Shown: positions 44,083 through 53,155, numbered from the stretch's first letter. The stretch: 64,000 nt of DNA from Candidatus Caldarchaeum subterraneum (GCA_000270325.1 BA000048.1:1108981-1172980); one strand, 5' to 3'. Made by a program: numbers and translations. Notes: generated by a model from the sequence alone, not told the origin.

Positions 44083-45279
44083 TTGTCGGACTTTCAATGG
44101 CTTGCGATGGTTTCGATTTACGAGGCCCTCGCCGTTCTGGCTGCAGCATGGGTAGCGGCCTTTTTGTTGTACAGAGTTATTGCACGGCGGAAGGGGACAG
44201 GTGCTGAGGATGCGTCAAGCATCTCCGTAACACTTTACCCGCTTTTCCTGATTGTCAAAAGCCGCAGCATCTCCAAGCCTCTCGATATATTGGCTCAGAA
44301 GCTGCCGAGGTTCTGGGACGCTGTGTCACGGGCGGCGGTGGCAACGGGCTTCGGCTTGATGGCTCTCGCAATCTACATACTCTCATCAAACCTATCAACA
44401 TATCTCTTCAGACCTGAGCAAGTCGGCGGACAAAACATCGTGATCCCCCTGATAATCGGCGTAACAATCCGTCTCGAGAACCTGCCCTACCTGTTTCTCG
44501 CTTTCGCGATAGTTTTGATAACGCATGAAGGGCTGCACGGTATAGCGGCAAGGCGAGAAGGCTTGCCCGTGAAATCCGCCGGCATATTCATGATTTTCGT
44601 TGTGCCGGGGGGCTTTGTTGAACCAGATGAGGAGGCTTTCAAATCCGCCAGCCCCGGAGCACGTATGAGGGTGGCCGCGGTAGGCTCCTTTGCAAACATC
44701 GCCGTAGGGCTGCTGGCACTCATGCTGATGTTCGGGGCCTTCGTGCCTCAGGAATTAGGGTTAATCGCTCTCCAGGTTGAGCCTAACTCCCGCATCAAGG
44801 TCAACGACATAATCGTCTCAGTCGACGATGTTCCAGTCAACCGCGGCACCCTCGGCACATCGATAATAATCAAAGAAACCATCCGGATAAAAACCCTGAC
44901 AAATGAATATGTTTTCGACACCAACCCAGATGTAAGAGGTAGAGAGTTCACCCTCGGAAGTGTGCTGAGAGGCCTCGGGGTCACACAGGTCGACACATTT
45001 TTCCCATCACGCATCACATGGCTGGACCCGTTCTCCGCCTACAACTTCTATAGAGCACTTTACTGGCTGCAGCTTGTCTCGATAGGGGTCGCGGTCTTCA
45101 ACATGCTACCCATCTACATGCTTGACGGCAGCCTTGTCCTCCGAGCGGTTTTGGAGAAATTTGTGAAAGAGGGTAGACATGCAAAAGTAATAATCAACAC
45201 GGTTGCGCTCCTATGTATAGGACTCGTTGTAGCCAACATATCCTTCACCTACGCGACCTTCGGTTTCTTCCAGATATAG
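44083..45279 (+). CDS. site-2 protease, M50 family, with PDZ domain
   Basis: Intramembrane zinc metalloprotease of 398 residues. HEGLH (148-152) holds two metal ligands and the Glu, and NMLPIYMLDGS near residue 346 carries the third ligand. Between them lies a PDZ-like domain (about 228-300, VEPNSRIKVNDIIVSVDD). Two N-terminal helices precede the core and a third region of helices closes it. Such proteases cut membrane-bound regulators. The start is TTG at 44083; an ATG at 44107 is an alternative. Confidence 0.88.
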   Translation: MSDFQWLAMVSIYEALAVLAAAWVAAFLLYRVIARRKGTGAEDASSISVTLYPLFLIVKSRSISKPLDILAQKLPRFWDAVSRAAVATGFGLMALAIYILSSNLSTYLFRPEQVGGQNIVIPLIIGVTIRLENLPYLFLAFAIVLITHEGLHGIAARREGLPVKSAGIFMIFVVPGGFVEPDEEAFKSASPGARMRVAAVGSFANIAVGLLALMLMFGAFVPQELGLIALQVEPNSRIKVNDIIVSVDDVPVNRGTLGTSIIIKETIRIKTLTNEYVFDTNPDVRGREFTLGSVLRGLGVTQVDTFFPSRITWLDPFSAYNFYRALYWLQLVSIGVAVFNMLPIYMLDGSLVLRAVLEKFVKEGRHAKVIINTVALLCIGLVVANISFTYATFGFFQI

Positions 45280-45285
45280 CATCGC

Positions 45286-46212
45286 TCAGTGTATGAGGGT
45301 CTGCGTTAGCTCACAGACGCGGCAAAGCTCTCTACTACTCGGCTCACCACAGTAGCTGCAGACCCGCTGCATCTTCTTTCCAAGTGTCGTGGTTTTTTCG
45401 AAGCTTCTGAGCGCTGCGAAGAGCGACCCCGGATATCTCTCATCAAACTCTGCGAGAAACCTGCGTATCATGTTCCGCATGCTGGTCGCTGCGTTTGGGC
45501 AGACTTGGCTCTGGAAAGGTATGTTGTGGAGGTAGGCGTAGAAAACCACCTCCCGCTCAGGTGTGAGCCTGAAGGGCGCTACACGCGGTATGAAAGGCCC
45601 CTCGAGCCTAAGCCCAATCTCCGATGTGCCAAGCTCGCCCCTAAACGTCTTGAGAAAATAGGTTTGAACAACATCGTCCAAAGTGTGTGCGGTGGCTATC
45701 ACAGTTGCTCCCGCCCTCTTGGCGGCTATGTTTATCGCCCGTCTCCTCAACGGGCCGCAGACACTGCACGCAGCCAACCCACTAGACCTGAACTGTTTAG
45801 AGGCAACTATTTCGGACAAGCTTTTTCCAAACGCCTCCTCAAAGCTTGTCTTGTAAAGAGGCACCTCCAGCATCCGTGTCACCTCCTCGACATACTCCAA
45901 AGCCTCGTCACGGTAGCCCTCTATCCCCTCGTCAACCGTGACCGCCACCAACCCGGCACGTGGAAACCTCTTCTCAATCTTTTTCAAGACATAGAGAAGA
46001 GAAAGACTGTCTTTGCCACCGGAGACGGCCACAGCAATTTTATCATCGGGCCTAAACAGTTTGTAGCGTCCAATCGTTCGGATAACCCTCTTCTCAAAAG
46101 TCTTGACAAAACAGGTTCTGCAAAGCCTCTCCCCCGAATACACCCTATAGTAGACAGCCTTGCCGCCGCGGCAGACGCTGCATACAGCCTCTCTCTCAAT
46201 GCTTGACAACAA
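45286..46212 (-). CDS. tRNA 2-thiolation enzyme, TtuA/Ncs6 family
   Basis: PP-loop ATPase that 2-thiolates tRNA uridine. Cys11, Cys14, Cys31 and Cys34 form an N-terminal zinc ribbon; SGGKDS is at 64-69; ACSVCG and VCPNAA supply the cysteines that bind the iron-sulfur cluster or sulfur; HTLDD is the conserved ATPase-type motif; the C terminus has a second ribbon (CSYCG, CRVC). Length 308 is normal. A sulfur-carrier protein partner is expected elsewhere. It is divergent from fdhD, the minus-strand TATA-like ATATTTTAAATC being about 29 bases from its start. Confidence 0.9.
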   Translation of the reverse strand: MLSSIEREAVCSVCRGGKAVYYRVYSGERLCRTCFVKTFEKRVIRTIGRYKLFRPDDKIAVAVSGGKDSLSLLYVLKKIEKRFPRAGLVAVTVDEGIEGYRDEALEYVEEVTRMLEVPLYKTSFEEAFGKSLSEIVASKQFRSSGLAACSVCGPLRRRAINIAAKRAGATVIATAHTLDDVVQTYFLKTFRGELGTSEIGLRLEGPFIPRVAPFRLTPEREVVFYAYLHNIPFQSQVCPNAATSMRNMIRRFLAEFDERYPGSLFAALRSFEKTTTLGKKMQRVCSYCGEPSSRELCRVCELTQTLIH

Positions 46213-46254
46213 CCAGCTCCAGCCCTCCCAACCTGATATTTTAAATCATTAACG

Positions 46255-46264
46255 CTTAAAAACC
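46255..46264 (+). promoter_or_regulatory. TATA-like box of the fdhD transcript
   Basis: CTTAAAAACC is centred 25 bases before the fdhD ATG at 46285, the spacing expected for a leaderless archaeal transcript. The genes after fdhD follow within 6 to 12 bases or overlap, so this is the likely promoter of fdhD through the rhodanese gene. Confidence 0.55.
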
Positions 46265-46284
46265 TCTGCGTATTCTCTCACTAG

Positions 46285-47097
46285 ATGCATGGCCAAGGCC
46301 TCTCGACCAGCGTCAGAGGAGTGCGCCTTGACACCGGAGAAGCGGTGGTTGATGAGGTTGCTCTAGAGTTTCCAATAAACATATACGTTAACGAGAAGCA
46401 TTTTGTCACGGTTTTTGCGACGCCACATGAGCTGAAGGAGATGGTTGTGGGCCATCTCCTCGGCCATGGTGTTGTAGATGATGTGGAGCATGTCGGTGAT
46501 GTTGAGATTGATGGTCTCGACGTACTAGTCAACGTCAACATAGACAACGGAGAGCTGGAGAAACGTCTCGAGAGATATAAAACATTTAAACACATAATGA
46601 CCTCATGCGGCTCGGTCGAAGACTATCTCAGAGCCTTCGACAATAACACAAAACCCAGGATAAACAGCGACTTTAGAATAGGAGTGGACAAGCTTAGGAA
46701 CGTGATGGCTGAATTCGGCAGATACTCTAAACGCGCTGTCTCGGTTCATACGGCAGGCATATATTCAGACACCGAAGGGCAGCTTGTAAGCCTAGCGATG
46801 GATGTGAGCCGCCACGTGACCGTTGACAAGGTTATCGGTAAAGCAGCACTTCACCGCATCGATTTCACTAGATGCTTGCTTTTGACAACGGGGCGTCAGG
46901 CGTCGGACATGGTGTTAAAAGCCGCTCGGGTCGGAATACCTATTACCGTCTCGCTGCGTGGCCCTATTTTCTCTGGTGTTTATGCAGCGTTGAAGGCAGG
47001 TGTAACGATGGCCAGCGTCGTAAGGGGAAAAGGCTTGACGGTGTACTCCTACCCTGAGAGAATAACCGGAGCCGTTCTCAGAATAGCCACGGGGTGA
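46285..47097 (+). CDS. fdhD: formate dehydrogenase sulfurtransferase FdhD
   Basis: Carries sulfur to the molybdenum or tungsten cofactor of formate dehydrogenase, making the sulfido ligand. PLEFPINIYVNEKHF-like start (ALEFPINIYVNEKHF), TPHELKEMVVGHLLGHGV, SVHTAGIYS and LLLTTGRQASDMVLKA are family motifs, and length 270 is normal. The flexible-loop motif, C-x-x-C in E. coli, reads TSCGSVED here, so only the first cysteine remains. It heads a plus-strand set with a small unknown gene, two moeA genes and a rhodanese. Confidence 0.92.
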   Translation: MHGQGLSTSVRGVRLDTGEAVVDEVALEFPINIYVNEKHFVTVFATPHELKEMVVGHLLGHGVVDDVEHVGDVEIDGLDVLVNVNIDNGELEKRLERYKTFKHIMTSCGSVEDYLRAFDNNTKPRINSDFRIGVDKLRNVMAEFGRYSKRAVSVHTAGIYSDTEGQLVSLAMDVSRHVTVDKVIGKAALHRIDFTRCLLLTTGRQASDMVLKAARVGIPITVSLRGPIFSGVYAALKAGVTMASVVRGKGLTVYSYPERITGAVLRIATG

Positions 47098-47103
47098 AGA
47101 AAT

Positions 47104-47337
47104 GTGTCAGAACAAACCCGCGCAGCTCTCAAAACATTCGGCATACAAACAACCCAGCTGGAGGAGGCTGTCACCCTTCTCGAGAAAAACCCCTCGCCGG
47201 AAAACCTGCGCAACTATCTAGACAGCCAGAGAAAGCTCCTCGAAAGCCTAACCGAGATATTATCTGTTGTCTCAACGCTCTTGAACAGAGGAGCCTCCGC
47301 GGCTGAAAAAGTTAATCAACAAAATAGTGGTGGATAA
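47104..47337 (+). CDS. small helical protein of the fdh/moe cluster
   Basis: Protein of 77 residues with a GTG start, six bases after fdhD and six before moeA. It is predicted all helical (TTQLEEAVTLLEKNP, NYLDSQRKLLESLTEIL). I recognise no family. Its place between two cofactor-maturation genes suggests a partner in that pathway. No metal ligands are visible. Confidence 0.5.
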   Translation: MSEQTRAALKTFGIQTTQLEEAVTLLEKNPSPENLRNYLDSQRKLLESLTEILSVVSTLLNRGASAAEKVNQQNSGG

Positions 47338-47343
47338 ACACTC

Positions 47344-48606
47344 ATGTCCACACGTAGAATGACAGGCTTCGCCACCCTGCCAACCCTCTCAGAGGCATTA
47401 TCACTTCTTTTTGATAAGATATCAGCAACGCCTCCCGATGTCGAGAAAGTTTCTCTCGAACACAGCTTAGGAAGATATTGTGCGGAGGATATTTTTTCAC
47501 CTGTTGATGTGCCGTCTTTTGAGAAGAGCGCGGTGGACGGCTACGCGGTGTTGGCTGAAGACACCTTTGGAGCGTCGCCGAACAACCCTGTGTATCTTGT
47601 CGTTAAGGGAGTGTCTCATGCGGGTGTCAGAAGAATGGATGTCCCAAAGGTCTCGCAGGGCGAAGCTGTGGAAATCTACACCGGCGCGCCTCTTCCAGAG
47701 GGGGCCAACGCTGTGTTGATGGCTGAATACGCTAAGAGAATTGGTGAAAATGTTTTGGAAGTTACTCGCCAAGTCCATCCATTACAAAATGTTTCGAGAA
47801 TTGGTGAAGATTTTAGAATGAATGAGCTGGTTGTTGCAAGTGGGACACGGATAAGGTCATGGCACATAGGCGCACTAGCTTCCCTCAACATAACAACCAT
47901 ACCTGTTTACAAGAAGATACGTGTAGGCGTGCTGAGCACGGGGAGCGAACTTGTCGAACCCGGCACCAAGCCCAGCGAGGGCCAGGTCATAAACAGCTCC
48001 AAACCAATGCTGAAAGCATCGCTCGAGGAACACGGGGCAGAACCCGTGGATTTGGGCACTGTAGAAGATGACTCGGACCTCATAGCTGCCAAGATTTCCG
48101 AGGCAGTTGATGTGTTAGACATGCTTATTATAACGGGTGGCACAAGCGTCGGCGGAAAAGATGTCGTGCCAGAGGCTGTGAAAAAAGCCGGCGACTCGGA
48201 TATCATTTTCCACGGAGTCAGGATAAGACCAGCCAAGCCCACAGGCGCCGCAGTCGTCAAAGGTAAACCAGTCTTCATGCTCTCGGGATATCCTGTATCG
48301 GCCGCGTTGGGTTTTATGCTGTTCGTCAAGCCTCTGCTGGAGAGGGCCTACGGTAGTAAAGCCTCCATAACTTGCACCGTTAGAGGCAGGTTGACTAGAC
48401 GCGTCGCCAACCCCGCCTTAACAAGGACATATGTCCGTGTTTGTGTTAGGAGAACTCCGGAGGGGGTTCTGGTTGAGCCCTTGATGCTCACTGGCTCAGG
48501 TCTCCTATCTACGTTGACCAAGGCTGATGGAATACTGGTTGTGCCCGAGGGGGTTGAAGGGTTTGAAGAGGGGGAAGAGGTTGAGGTGGAGATGCTTCAT
48601 GACTAA
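47344..48606 (+). CDS. moeA: molybdopterin molybdenumtransferase MoeA (first copy)
   Basis: Inserts molybdate or tungstate into adenylylated molybdopterin. Residues 25-190 are the MoeA N and linker domains (SFEKSAVDGYAV, YTGAPLPEGANAV), 195-330 the MoaB-like domain (GVLSTGSELVEPG, ITGGTSVGGKDV, LSGYPVSAALG), and the rest domain IV. Length 420 is normal. A second MoeA follows after 12 bases. In archaea two MoeA copies may be specialised for Mo and W. Confidence 0.93.
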   Translation: MSTRRMTGFATLPTLSEALSLLFDKISATPPDVEKVSLEHSLGRYCAEDIFSPVDVPSFEKSAVDGYAVLAEDTFGASPNNPVYLVVKGVSHAGVRRMDVPKVSQGEAVEIYTGAPLPEGANAVLMAEYAKRIGENVLEVTRQVHPLQNVSRIGEDFRMNELVVASGTRIRSWHIGALASLNITTIPVYKKIRVGVLSTGSELVEPGTKPSEGQVINSSKPMLKASLEEHGAEPVDLGTVEDDSDLIAAKISEAVDVLDMLIITGGTSVGGKDVVPEAVKKAGDSDIIFHGVRIRPAKPTGAAVVKGKPVFMLSGYPVSAALGFMLFVKPLLERAYGSKASITCTVRGRLTRRVANPALTRTYVRVCVRRTPEGVLVEPLMLTGSGLLSTLTKADGILVVPEGVEGFEEGEEVEVEMLHD

Positions 48607-48618
48607 AGGTGGTGTATA

Positions 48619-50577
48619 GTGGCCATTGTTTTCCACAGCCTCGTAAGCATCGACGAGGCGCTGGAGCTGATTGACAAGGCTTTGAATGGGCTAAAGCCTC
48701 TTGGTGTTGAACGGGTATCCCTGGATAGGGCCCTTGGACGAGTTCTCGCCGAAGATGTTCTCGCAAAAGTGTCATACCCGCCTTTCGACAGGTCAACGGT
48801 AGACGGATACGCGGTCAAAGCATCCGACACCTACACCGCTACAGAAGAAAACCCTGCCAACTTGAAGATAGTGGGCTACGCGGGTGTAGGCGCCCCGTTC
48901 ATTGGTGAGGTGAAAGAAGGCGAATGTGTAGAGATAGCTACGGGAGCCCCTGTTCCACGTGGAGCAAACGCGGTGGCAATGGTTGAGTTCACTAAAAGAC
49001 TCGACACTGATAGAGTCATGGTTTTCAGACCCGTGGCCCCAAATGAGAACATAGCTCAAGCAGGCTCCGACATCTCGGTCGGCGACACCGTGCTGAGGAG
49101 AGGTGCGTTGATTTCTCCGAGGGAAATAGCTGTTCTCGCATCAGTGGGAGTCAAAGAGGTGATGGTCTATCGACAGGTATCCGTCGCCGTATTCTCGACA
49201 GGCAACGAAGTCACAGCAGTGGGGGAGCCACTTGAACTCGGCAAAATATACGACGTCAACGGCCCCACTTTGACAGCCATGTTAAATGAATTAGGTGCAA
49301 GAGCCGTCTTCAGAGGCATAATTCCCGACGACTATGACACCATGCTCAGAGAGGTGAGGGAAATGATTAGGCTCGGCTACGACATGGTCATCACTTCGGG
49401 AAGCACGTCAGCAGGGTTCGGAGACATGATTTACAAAGTCTTCGGAGAAATAAGCAATGGAAATGTTCTCGTTCATGGGTTGAAGGTCAAGCCAGGGAAG
49501 CCGACAGTCGTCGCCGTCGCGGGCAAGAATCTATTGATAGGGTTGCCGGGGTTCCCCTTGTCCGCCATGATGGTTTTCCTTAAACTGGTCAAGCCGGTTG
49601 TAGAGGCCCTTGGGGGAATGAGGCCGAGGAGAGCCGGCTCGGTTAAGGCGAAAATGGCTTACAGAATTGAGGCTGGCAAGGGAAAGCTCGAACTCATCCC
49701 TGTCCAAATTGTCAACAGCGACGCCGAAAACATCGCCTACCCGCTTATAGGACAATCAGGCTCAACACATCTTCTCTCGATAGCGGACGGAATCCTCGAG
49801 GCCCCCGAAAACAGGGAATTCTTCCAAGAGGGTGAAGAAGTTGAGATAACCCTTTTGTCCGAGAAAATAAGACCCGCACAGCTCGTGATTATAGGAAGCC
49901 ACTGCCCCGGCATAGACCTCCTCCTATCATCCATAGATGAGACGGAGACTAAGGTGATTAACGTCGGCTCAACAGCAGGCTGGAACGCGGTCAAACGCGG
50001 CGAAGCAGACATAGCGGGAACACATCTACTGGACCAGAAAACCCGTGAATACAACGTCTTCATGCTCGATAGACTCGGGCTGCGTGGAAAAGCTGTGCTG
50101 GTCAGAGGATATGCAAGGAGGATAGGCTTCGTAACCAGAAAAGACAACCCAATTAAGATAACCTCGTTCAGAGACCTTGTGGAGAAAAATGTTTCGTTTG
50201 TGAATAGGATAAAAGGCTCCGGCGTGAGAACATTCATCGATATAATGCTGTCCGAGATAGGTGTGACCTCTCCATACAAGGAGATACGTGGATACGATTA
50301 CGAAGTCAGGACACATACAGGAGTAGCTGCAGCTGTCAAGTTTGGAAGAGCCGACGTTGGAGTCACTCTCGAATCCGTAGCAAAACAATATGACCTAGAT
50401 TTCACCCCGCTTGGAGAAGAAATTTTCGACTTCGCTGTACCCGTAAAAAGCTTAGAGAAAAAGACCGTAAGAAAATTCATCGACAAACTTTCAGACAAGT
50501 CTTTCCAGGCTCAGATTGAATCGACACTACATGGCTACCGCATTCTCCCTGACACTGGAAAGATAATCTCAGAATGA
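48619..50577 (+). CDS. moeA: MoeA fused to a periplasmic-binding-like domain (second copy)
   Basis: Two-part protein of 652 residues with a GTG start. Residues 1-405 repeat the MoeA layout (PFDRSTVDGYAV, ATGAPVPRGANAV, FSTGNEVTAVG, TSGSTSAGFGDM, GLPGFPLSAMM). Residues 415-645 form a PBP-like domain of the kind fused to MoeA in several archaea (NVGSTAGWNAVKRGEADIAG, FVNRIKGSGVRTFID, GYDYEVRTHTGVAAAV). The PBP part may sense molybdate, tungstate or a cofactor and has no signal peptide. Its stop overlaps the rhodanese start by four bases. Confidence 0.92.
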   Translation: MAIVFHSLVSIDEALELIDKALNGLKPLGVERVSLDRALGRVLAEDVLAKVSYPPFDRSTVDGYAVKASDTYTATEENPANLKIVGYAGVGAPFIGEVKEGECVEIATGAPVPRGANAVAMVEFTKRLDTDRVMVFRPVAPNENIAQAGSDISVGDTVLRRGALISPREIAVLASVGVKEVMVYRQVSVAVFSTGNEVTAVGEPLELGKIYDVNGPTLTAMLNELGARAVFRGIIPDDYDTMLREVREMIRLGYDMVITSGSTSAGFGDMIYKVFGEISNGNVLVHGLKVKPGKPTVVAVAGKNLLIGLPGFPLSAMMVFLKLVKPVVEALGGMRPRRAGSVKAKMAYRIEAGKGKLELIPVQIVNSDAENIAYPLIGQSGSTHLLSIADGILEAPENREFFQEGEEVEITLLSEKIRPAQLVIIGSHCPGIDLLLSSIDETETKVINVGSTAGWNAVKRGEADIAGTHLLDQKTREYNVFMLDRLGLRGKAVLVRGYARRIGFVTRKDNPIKITSFRDLVEKNVSFVNRIKGSGVRTFIDIMLSEIGVTSPYKEIRGYDYEVRTHTGVAAAVKFGRADVGVTLESVAKQYDLDFTPLGEEIFDFAVPVKSLEKKTVRKFIDKLSDKSFQAQIESTLHGYRILPDTGKIISE

Positions 50578-51344
50578 CTCAGAAACCTGTTATCCCAAGA
50601 ATCATATCCCCCGACACGCTCCTAAATAATTTAGACAACTATGTTGTAATAGACGTCAGGCGGCTTGTGGAATACAGGGCTGGACACATCCCACGAGCCT
50701 ATTCATGCTCTTTCTCACATTTCATCAAGCTAGTCGGTGTAGCGCTTTACCCCGAAGACCCTGACAAGATATCCTCCCTTTTAGCAGGTACCGGTGTCGA
50801 GAAAAACACTCCAATCGTTATCTACGACAACTTCTACGGAAGACATAGCTGCAGAGTATCATATACGTTAGAACTTCTAGGTTTCGAAAACATCAGCATT
50901 CTGAATATGACCTTTGACGAATACACTAGTCGACGATATCCTGTATCTACCGAGACACCACCAAGAATACCAAATCATAGGCTCGAGCTACAATACACTG
51001 AGGAACTTTTGATAGATGCTAAAAAAATCAGGGAAATCGTGGCCCAGAAACCACGTGATACCCTGTTAATCGACACAAGAGACACGCAGGACTATGGAGT
51101 TTCACACATACCTAGAGCAATAAACATCCCATGGCATGTTCTATACAAGCCCGGAAAGCTCTTTGACATAGAGTCTATTAAGAAAGCCGCCTACGGTAAA
51201 AATATAGATGACTCCAAACGGTTGGTTTTTTATTGTGAGGAGGGAACGAGCTCGGCGTTCGCAATGTATGGCTTCAGGGCTGCTGGGTTTCTCAACACTC
51301 ACACTTACTTGCCATCTTACCCTGACTGGCTGAACATGCTCTAG
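50574..51344 (+). CDS. two-domain rhodanese sulfurtransferase
   Basis: Thiosulfate or mercaptopyruvate sulfurtransferase of 256 residues with two rhodanese domains. The second (about 140-256) has the active-site loop FYCEEGTS with Cys221; the first (1-125) has DNFYGRHS in that place and is inactive, as usual. RDTQDYGVSHIPRAINIPW is the family motif. It overlaps the second moeA by four bases, so it belongs to the fdhD-moeA unit, and it could supply persulfide for FdhD. Confidence 0.9.
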   Translation: MTQKPVIPRIISPDTLLNNLDNYVVIDVRRLVEYRAGHIPRAYSCSFSHFIKLVGVALYPEDPDKISSLLAGTGVEKNTPIVIYDNFYGRHSCRVSYTLELLGFENISILNMTFDEYTSRRYPVSTETPPRIPNHRLELQYTEELLIDAKKIREIVAQKPRDTLLIDTRDTQDYGVSHIPRAINIPWHVLYKPGKLFDIESIKKAAYGKNIDDSKRLVFYCEEGTSSAFAMYGFRAAGFLNTHTYLPSYPDWLNML

Positions 51345-51381
51345 AAAGTTTTTAAGCAACAACCCATGGAGCAGGTCTAGG

Positions 51382-52263
51382 ATGTCGTCTGAGAAGAGGG
51401 AAGAACCGCGTCAGTTAAACGTCTCGGTGAAGGTTTTGAACCCACAAATCTTTCAGGCAACAAAATTTGTCGACCCGAGGTTCACCAACATAGTAATCGT
51501 TGCCATGGACGAGACGGGCCATCCTGTGGAAGGATGTAAGGTGAACTACAGCTGTGAGCTAGGCGTTGTCGACACAAATTCTTACAGAGAAACTGACAAA
51601 AACGGCCTCGCCCTCGCCACCTACTACTCCTTCAGAGTTGGGAAAGATGTTTTGAAAATAAGCTTGGAGAAGCCGGGTTTCCTCCCGACATTTGCCGAGG
51701 CCCCTGTAGAGGTGGTGGAGACTGCTACACCACTTAAGGTGGTTAACAACATTGGGAAGGGAGGTATATTGCTGAACGGCGAGAGAATTGGAGAGGGTAG
51801 CGTGGAGAAGGTTGTCAAGCAGCCCGGCATATACGTAATAAGCTGGGAAAACGTAGAGGGTTACGAGACGCCTGAGCCAGTGAAACTCTACATCAACCCC
51901 AACTTTTCAGTCGAGCCCATCACCGTAGAGGGAAAATACGTTGCGAAAGAAGAGAAGAGAGAATACGTAGAGCTTACTGTCCATGTATGCATAACTCTTG
52001 ACGACCATTCAGGCATCCCCAACCCTGTTCCGGATGCTCAGGTTTTTCTCAGCGATGGGCAAACAGGCATCACTGATAAATCCGGGTTCGCCAGGTTCAA
52101 GGTGAAGGCTAACAGCGGGCTCCTAAAGATAAAAGCTAAACATCCACAACTGTATGAATGCTACCAAGAAGCTGAAATTAACATAGGGAACAAAGACCGC
52201 CACATCAACCTAGACTTTGGCATATTCTTCGGCGGAGAAGCTGTGGTTGGGCTTGAAATTTAG
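51382..52263 (+). CDS. beta-sandwich (Ig/CnaB-like) protein without signal peptide
   Basis: Protein of 293 residues with at least two beta-sandwich modules: about 14-110 (MDETGHPVEGCKVNYSCELG, ETDKNGLALATYY) and 195-290 (NPVPDAQVFLSDGQTG, TDKSGFARFKVKA). The middle part (115-175) has a second fold (GILLNGERIGEGS). No signal peptide or membrane helix is seen, so it appears cytoplasmic, which is odd for such modules. A TATA-like GTTTTTAAGC (51349-51358) suggests its own promoter. It ends 4 bases inside the convergent fdhE gene. Confidence 0.55.
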   Translation: MSSEKREEPRQLNVSVKVLNPQIFQATKFVDPRFTNIVIVAMDETGHPVEGCKVNYSCELGVVDTNSYRETDKNGLALATYYSFRVGKDVLKISLEKPGFLPTFAEAPVEVVETATPLKVVNNIGKGGILLNGERIGEGSVEKVVKQPGIYVISWENVEGYETPEPVKLYINPNFSVEPITVEGKYVAKEEKREYVELTVHVCITLDDHSGIPNPVPDAQVFLSDGQTGITDKSGFARFKVKANSGLLKIKAKHPQLYECYQEAEINIGNKDRHINLDFGIFFGGEAVVGLEI

Positions 52264-53027
52264 AGGGATATTTTTCTACTGGAGTTGGCTATGTTGTCAA
52301 GGTCTATGGTAGCCAAATCTAGGAGAAGAGGGTCGTCTGACACCGTTCCCACCATGTCTTCGTTAACCATTTTATAGTAGGCCCCGCATCGGCGACAAAT
52401 CTCTATCTGGAAATAAGGTTCATCAAGCATTTTTTTGAAGCTTAGTAGGTTGGGGTCTGTGTTTCCGCATGTTGGACAGTAGAAAAAGTCGACTCTTGCA
52501 ACGTGGCCGCACGCAGAACAAACCATGTAGCGGAATCCACCCCTATAAACACCCAAAATATAGTTCCTACCGCAGGTCAAACAGGACCTCACAGGAACGG
52601 GCGAGTCTAACTTTGAATTAACCTGGTTAATGATGTTTAGTAGACGACGTAGCGGCGTGAACAAGATGTGAACCAATACTTCATCCTCCACATCCACAAC
52701 CCGGTCGCCGGCAATCCCCAGACACTGCTCCATCAACCTCCTGCTTAACAACGGGTCAGCCTGCAAGTCCCCTATCAGCCGTGTTATTTCCCCATCCATG
52801 GGCACTCTTTCCCTAAGCGCCTCCAACACCATGACAAGGGCCTCCGCATAGTAACCGTAATCAAGAGTGTTGAGCACCTCCTCATCAAGGAGAGGGCGAC
52901 CACCCTTACTGACAGACAATGAGACACGTTTCTCGAAACCTTCCTTAGTCAGGCGCTTTAGGTCGATTTTCGTATCTAATTCTCGCCGAATCTCGAGAAG
53001 CACGTCTACAAACTTGAGAACCTCCAT
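52260..53027 (-). CDS. fdhE: FdhE-like formate dehydrogenase accessory protein
   Basis: Rubredoxin/zinc-ribbon protein of 255 residues needed for formate dehydrogenase maturation. The C-terminal half carries four CxxC pairs: CLTCG, CSACG, CPTCG and CRRCG, as in FdhE, which is thought to bind iron or sense oxidation state. The N-terminal half is helical. A longer frame reaches 53168 but passes through the promoter of the fdh genes, so the ATG at 53027 is chosen. It is divergent from fdhA, 159 bases away. Confidence 0.8.
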   Translation of the reverse strand: MEVLKFVDVLLEIRRELDTKIDLKRLTKEGFEKRVSLSVSKGGRPLLDEEVLNTLDYGYYAEALVMVLEALRERVPMDGEITRLIGDLQADPLLSRRLMEQCLGIAGDRVVDVEDEVLVHILFTPLRRLLNIINQVNSKLDSPVPVRSCLTCGRNYILGVYRGGFRYMVCSACGHVARVDFFYCPTCGNTDPNLLSFKKMLDEPYFQIEICRRCGAYYKMVNEDMVGTVSDDPLLLDLATIDLDNIANSSRKISL

Positions 53028-53143
53028 GTTTTGACTCAGCCTTTTTAGCCTTGCTGTCAGAAAGCTCAACTCAAATACCAATACCGTGCAGATGCCTTTT
53101 AAGTCATTCCCTAACAACAATGGGTCCACAAAGAGCTTTTGTA

Positions 53144-53155
53144 TTTTATAAAAGC
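53144..53155. promoter_or_regulatory. TATA-like box between fdhE and fdhA
   Basis: TTTTATAAAAGC lies 31 to 42 bases before the fdhA ATG at 53186. Its core TTTTATAAAA is palindromic, so it may drive fdhA on the plus strand, and perhaps fdhE on the minus strand with a leader of about 100 bases. A second A/T-rich CATATAATT at 53166-53174 is too close to the start to be the box. Confidence 0.45.

Noticed and set aside
45505-46206. 233-codon plus-strand frame across the TtuA-type gene
   Set aside because: It is antisense to a complete gene with zinc ribbons and PP-loop; the product has no domain and an odd composition.
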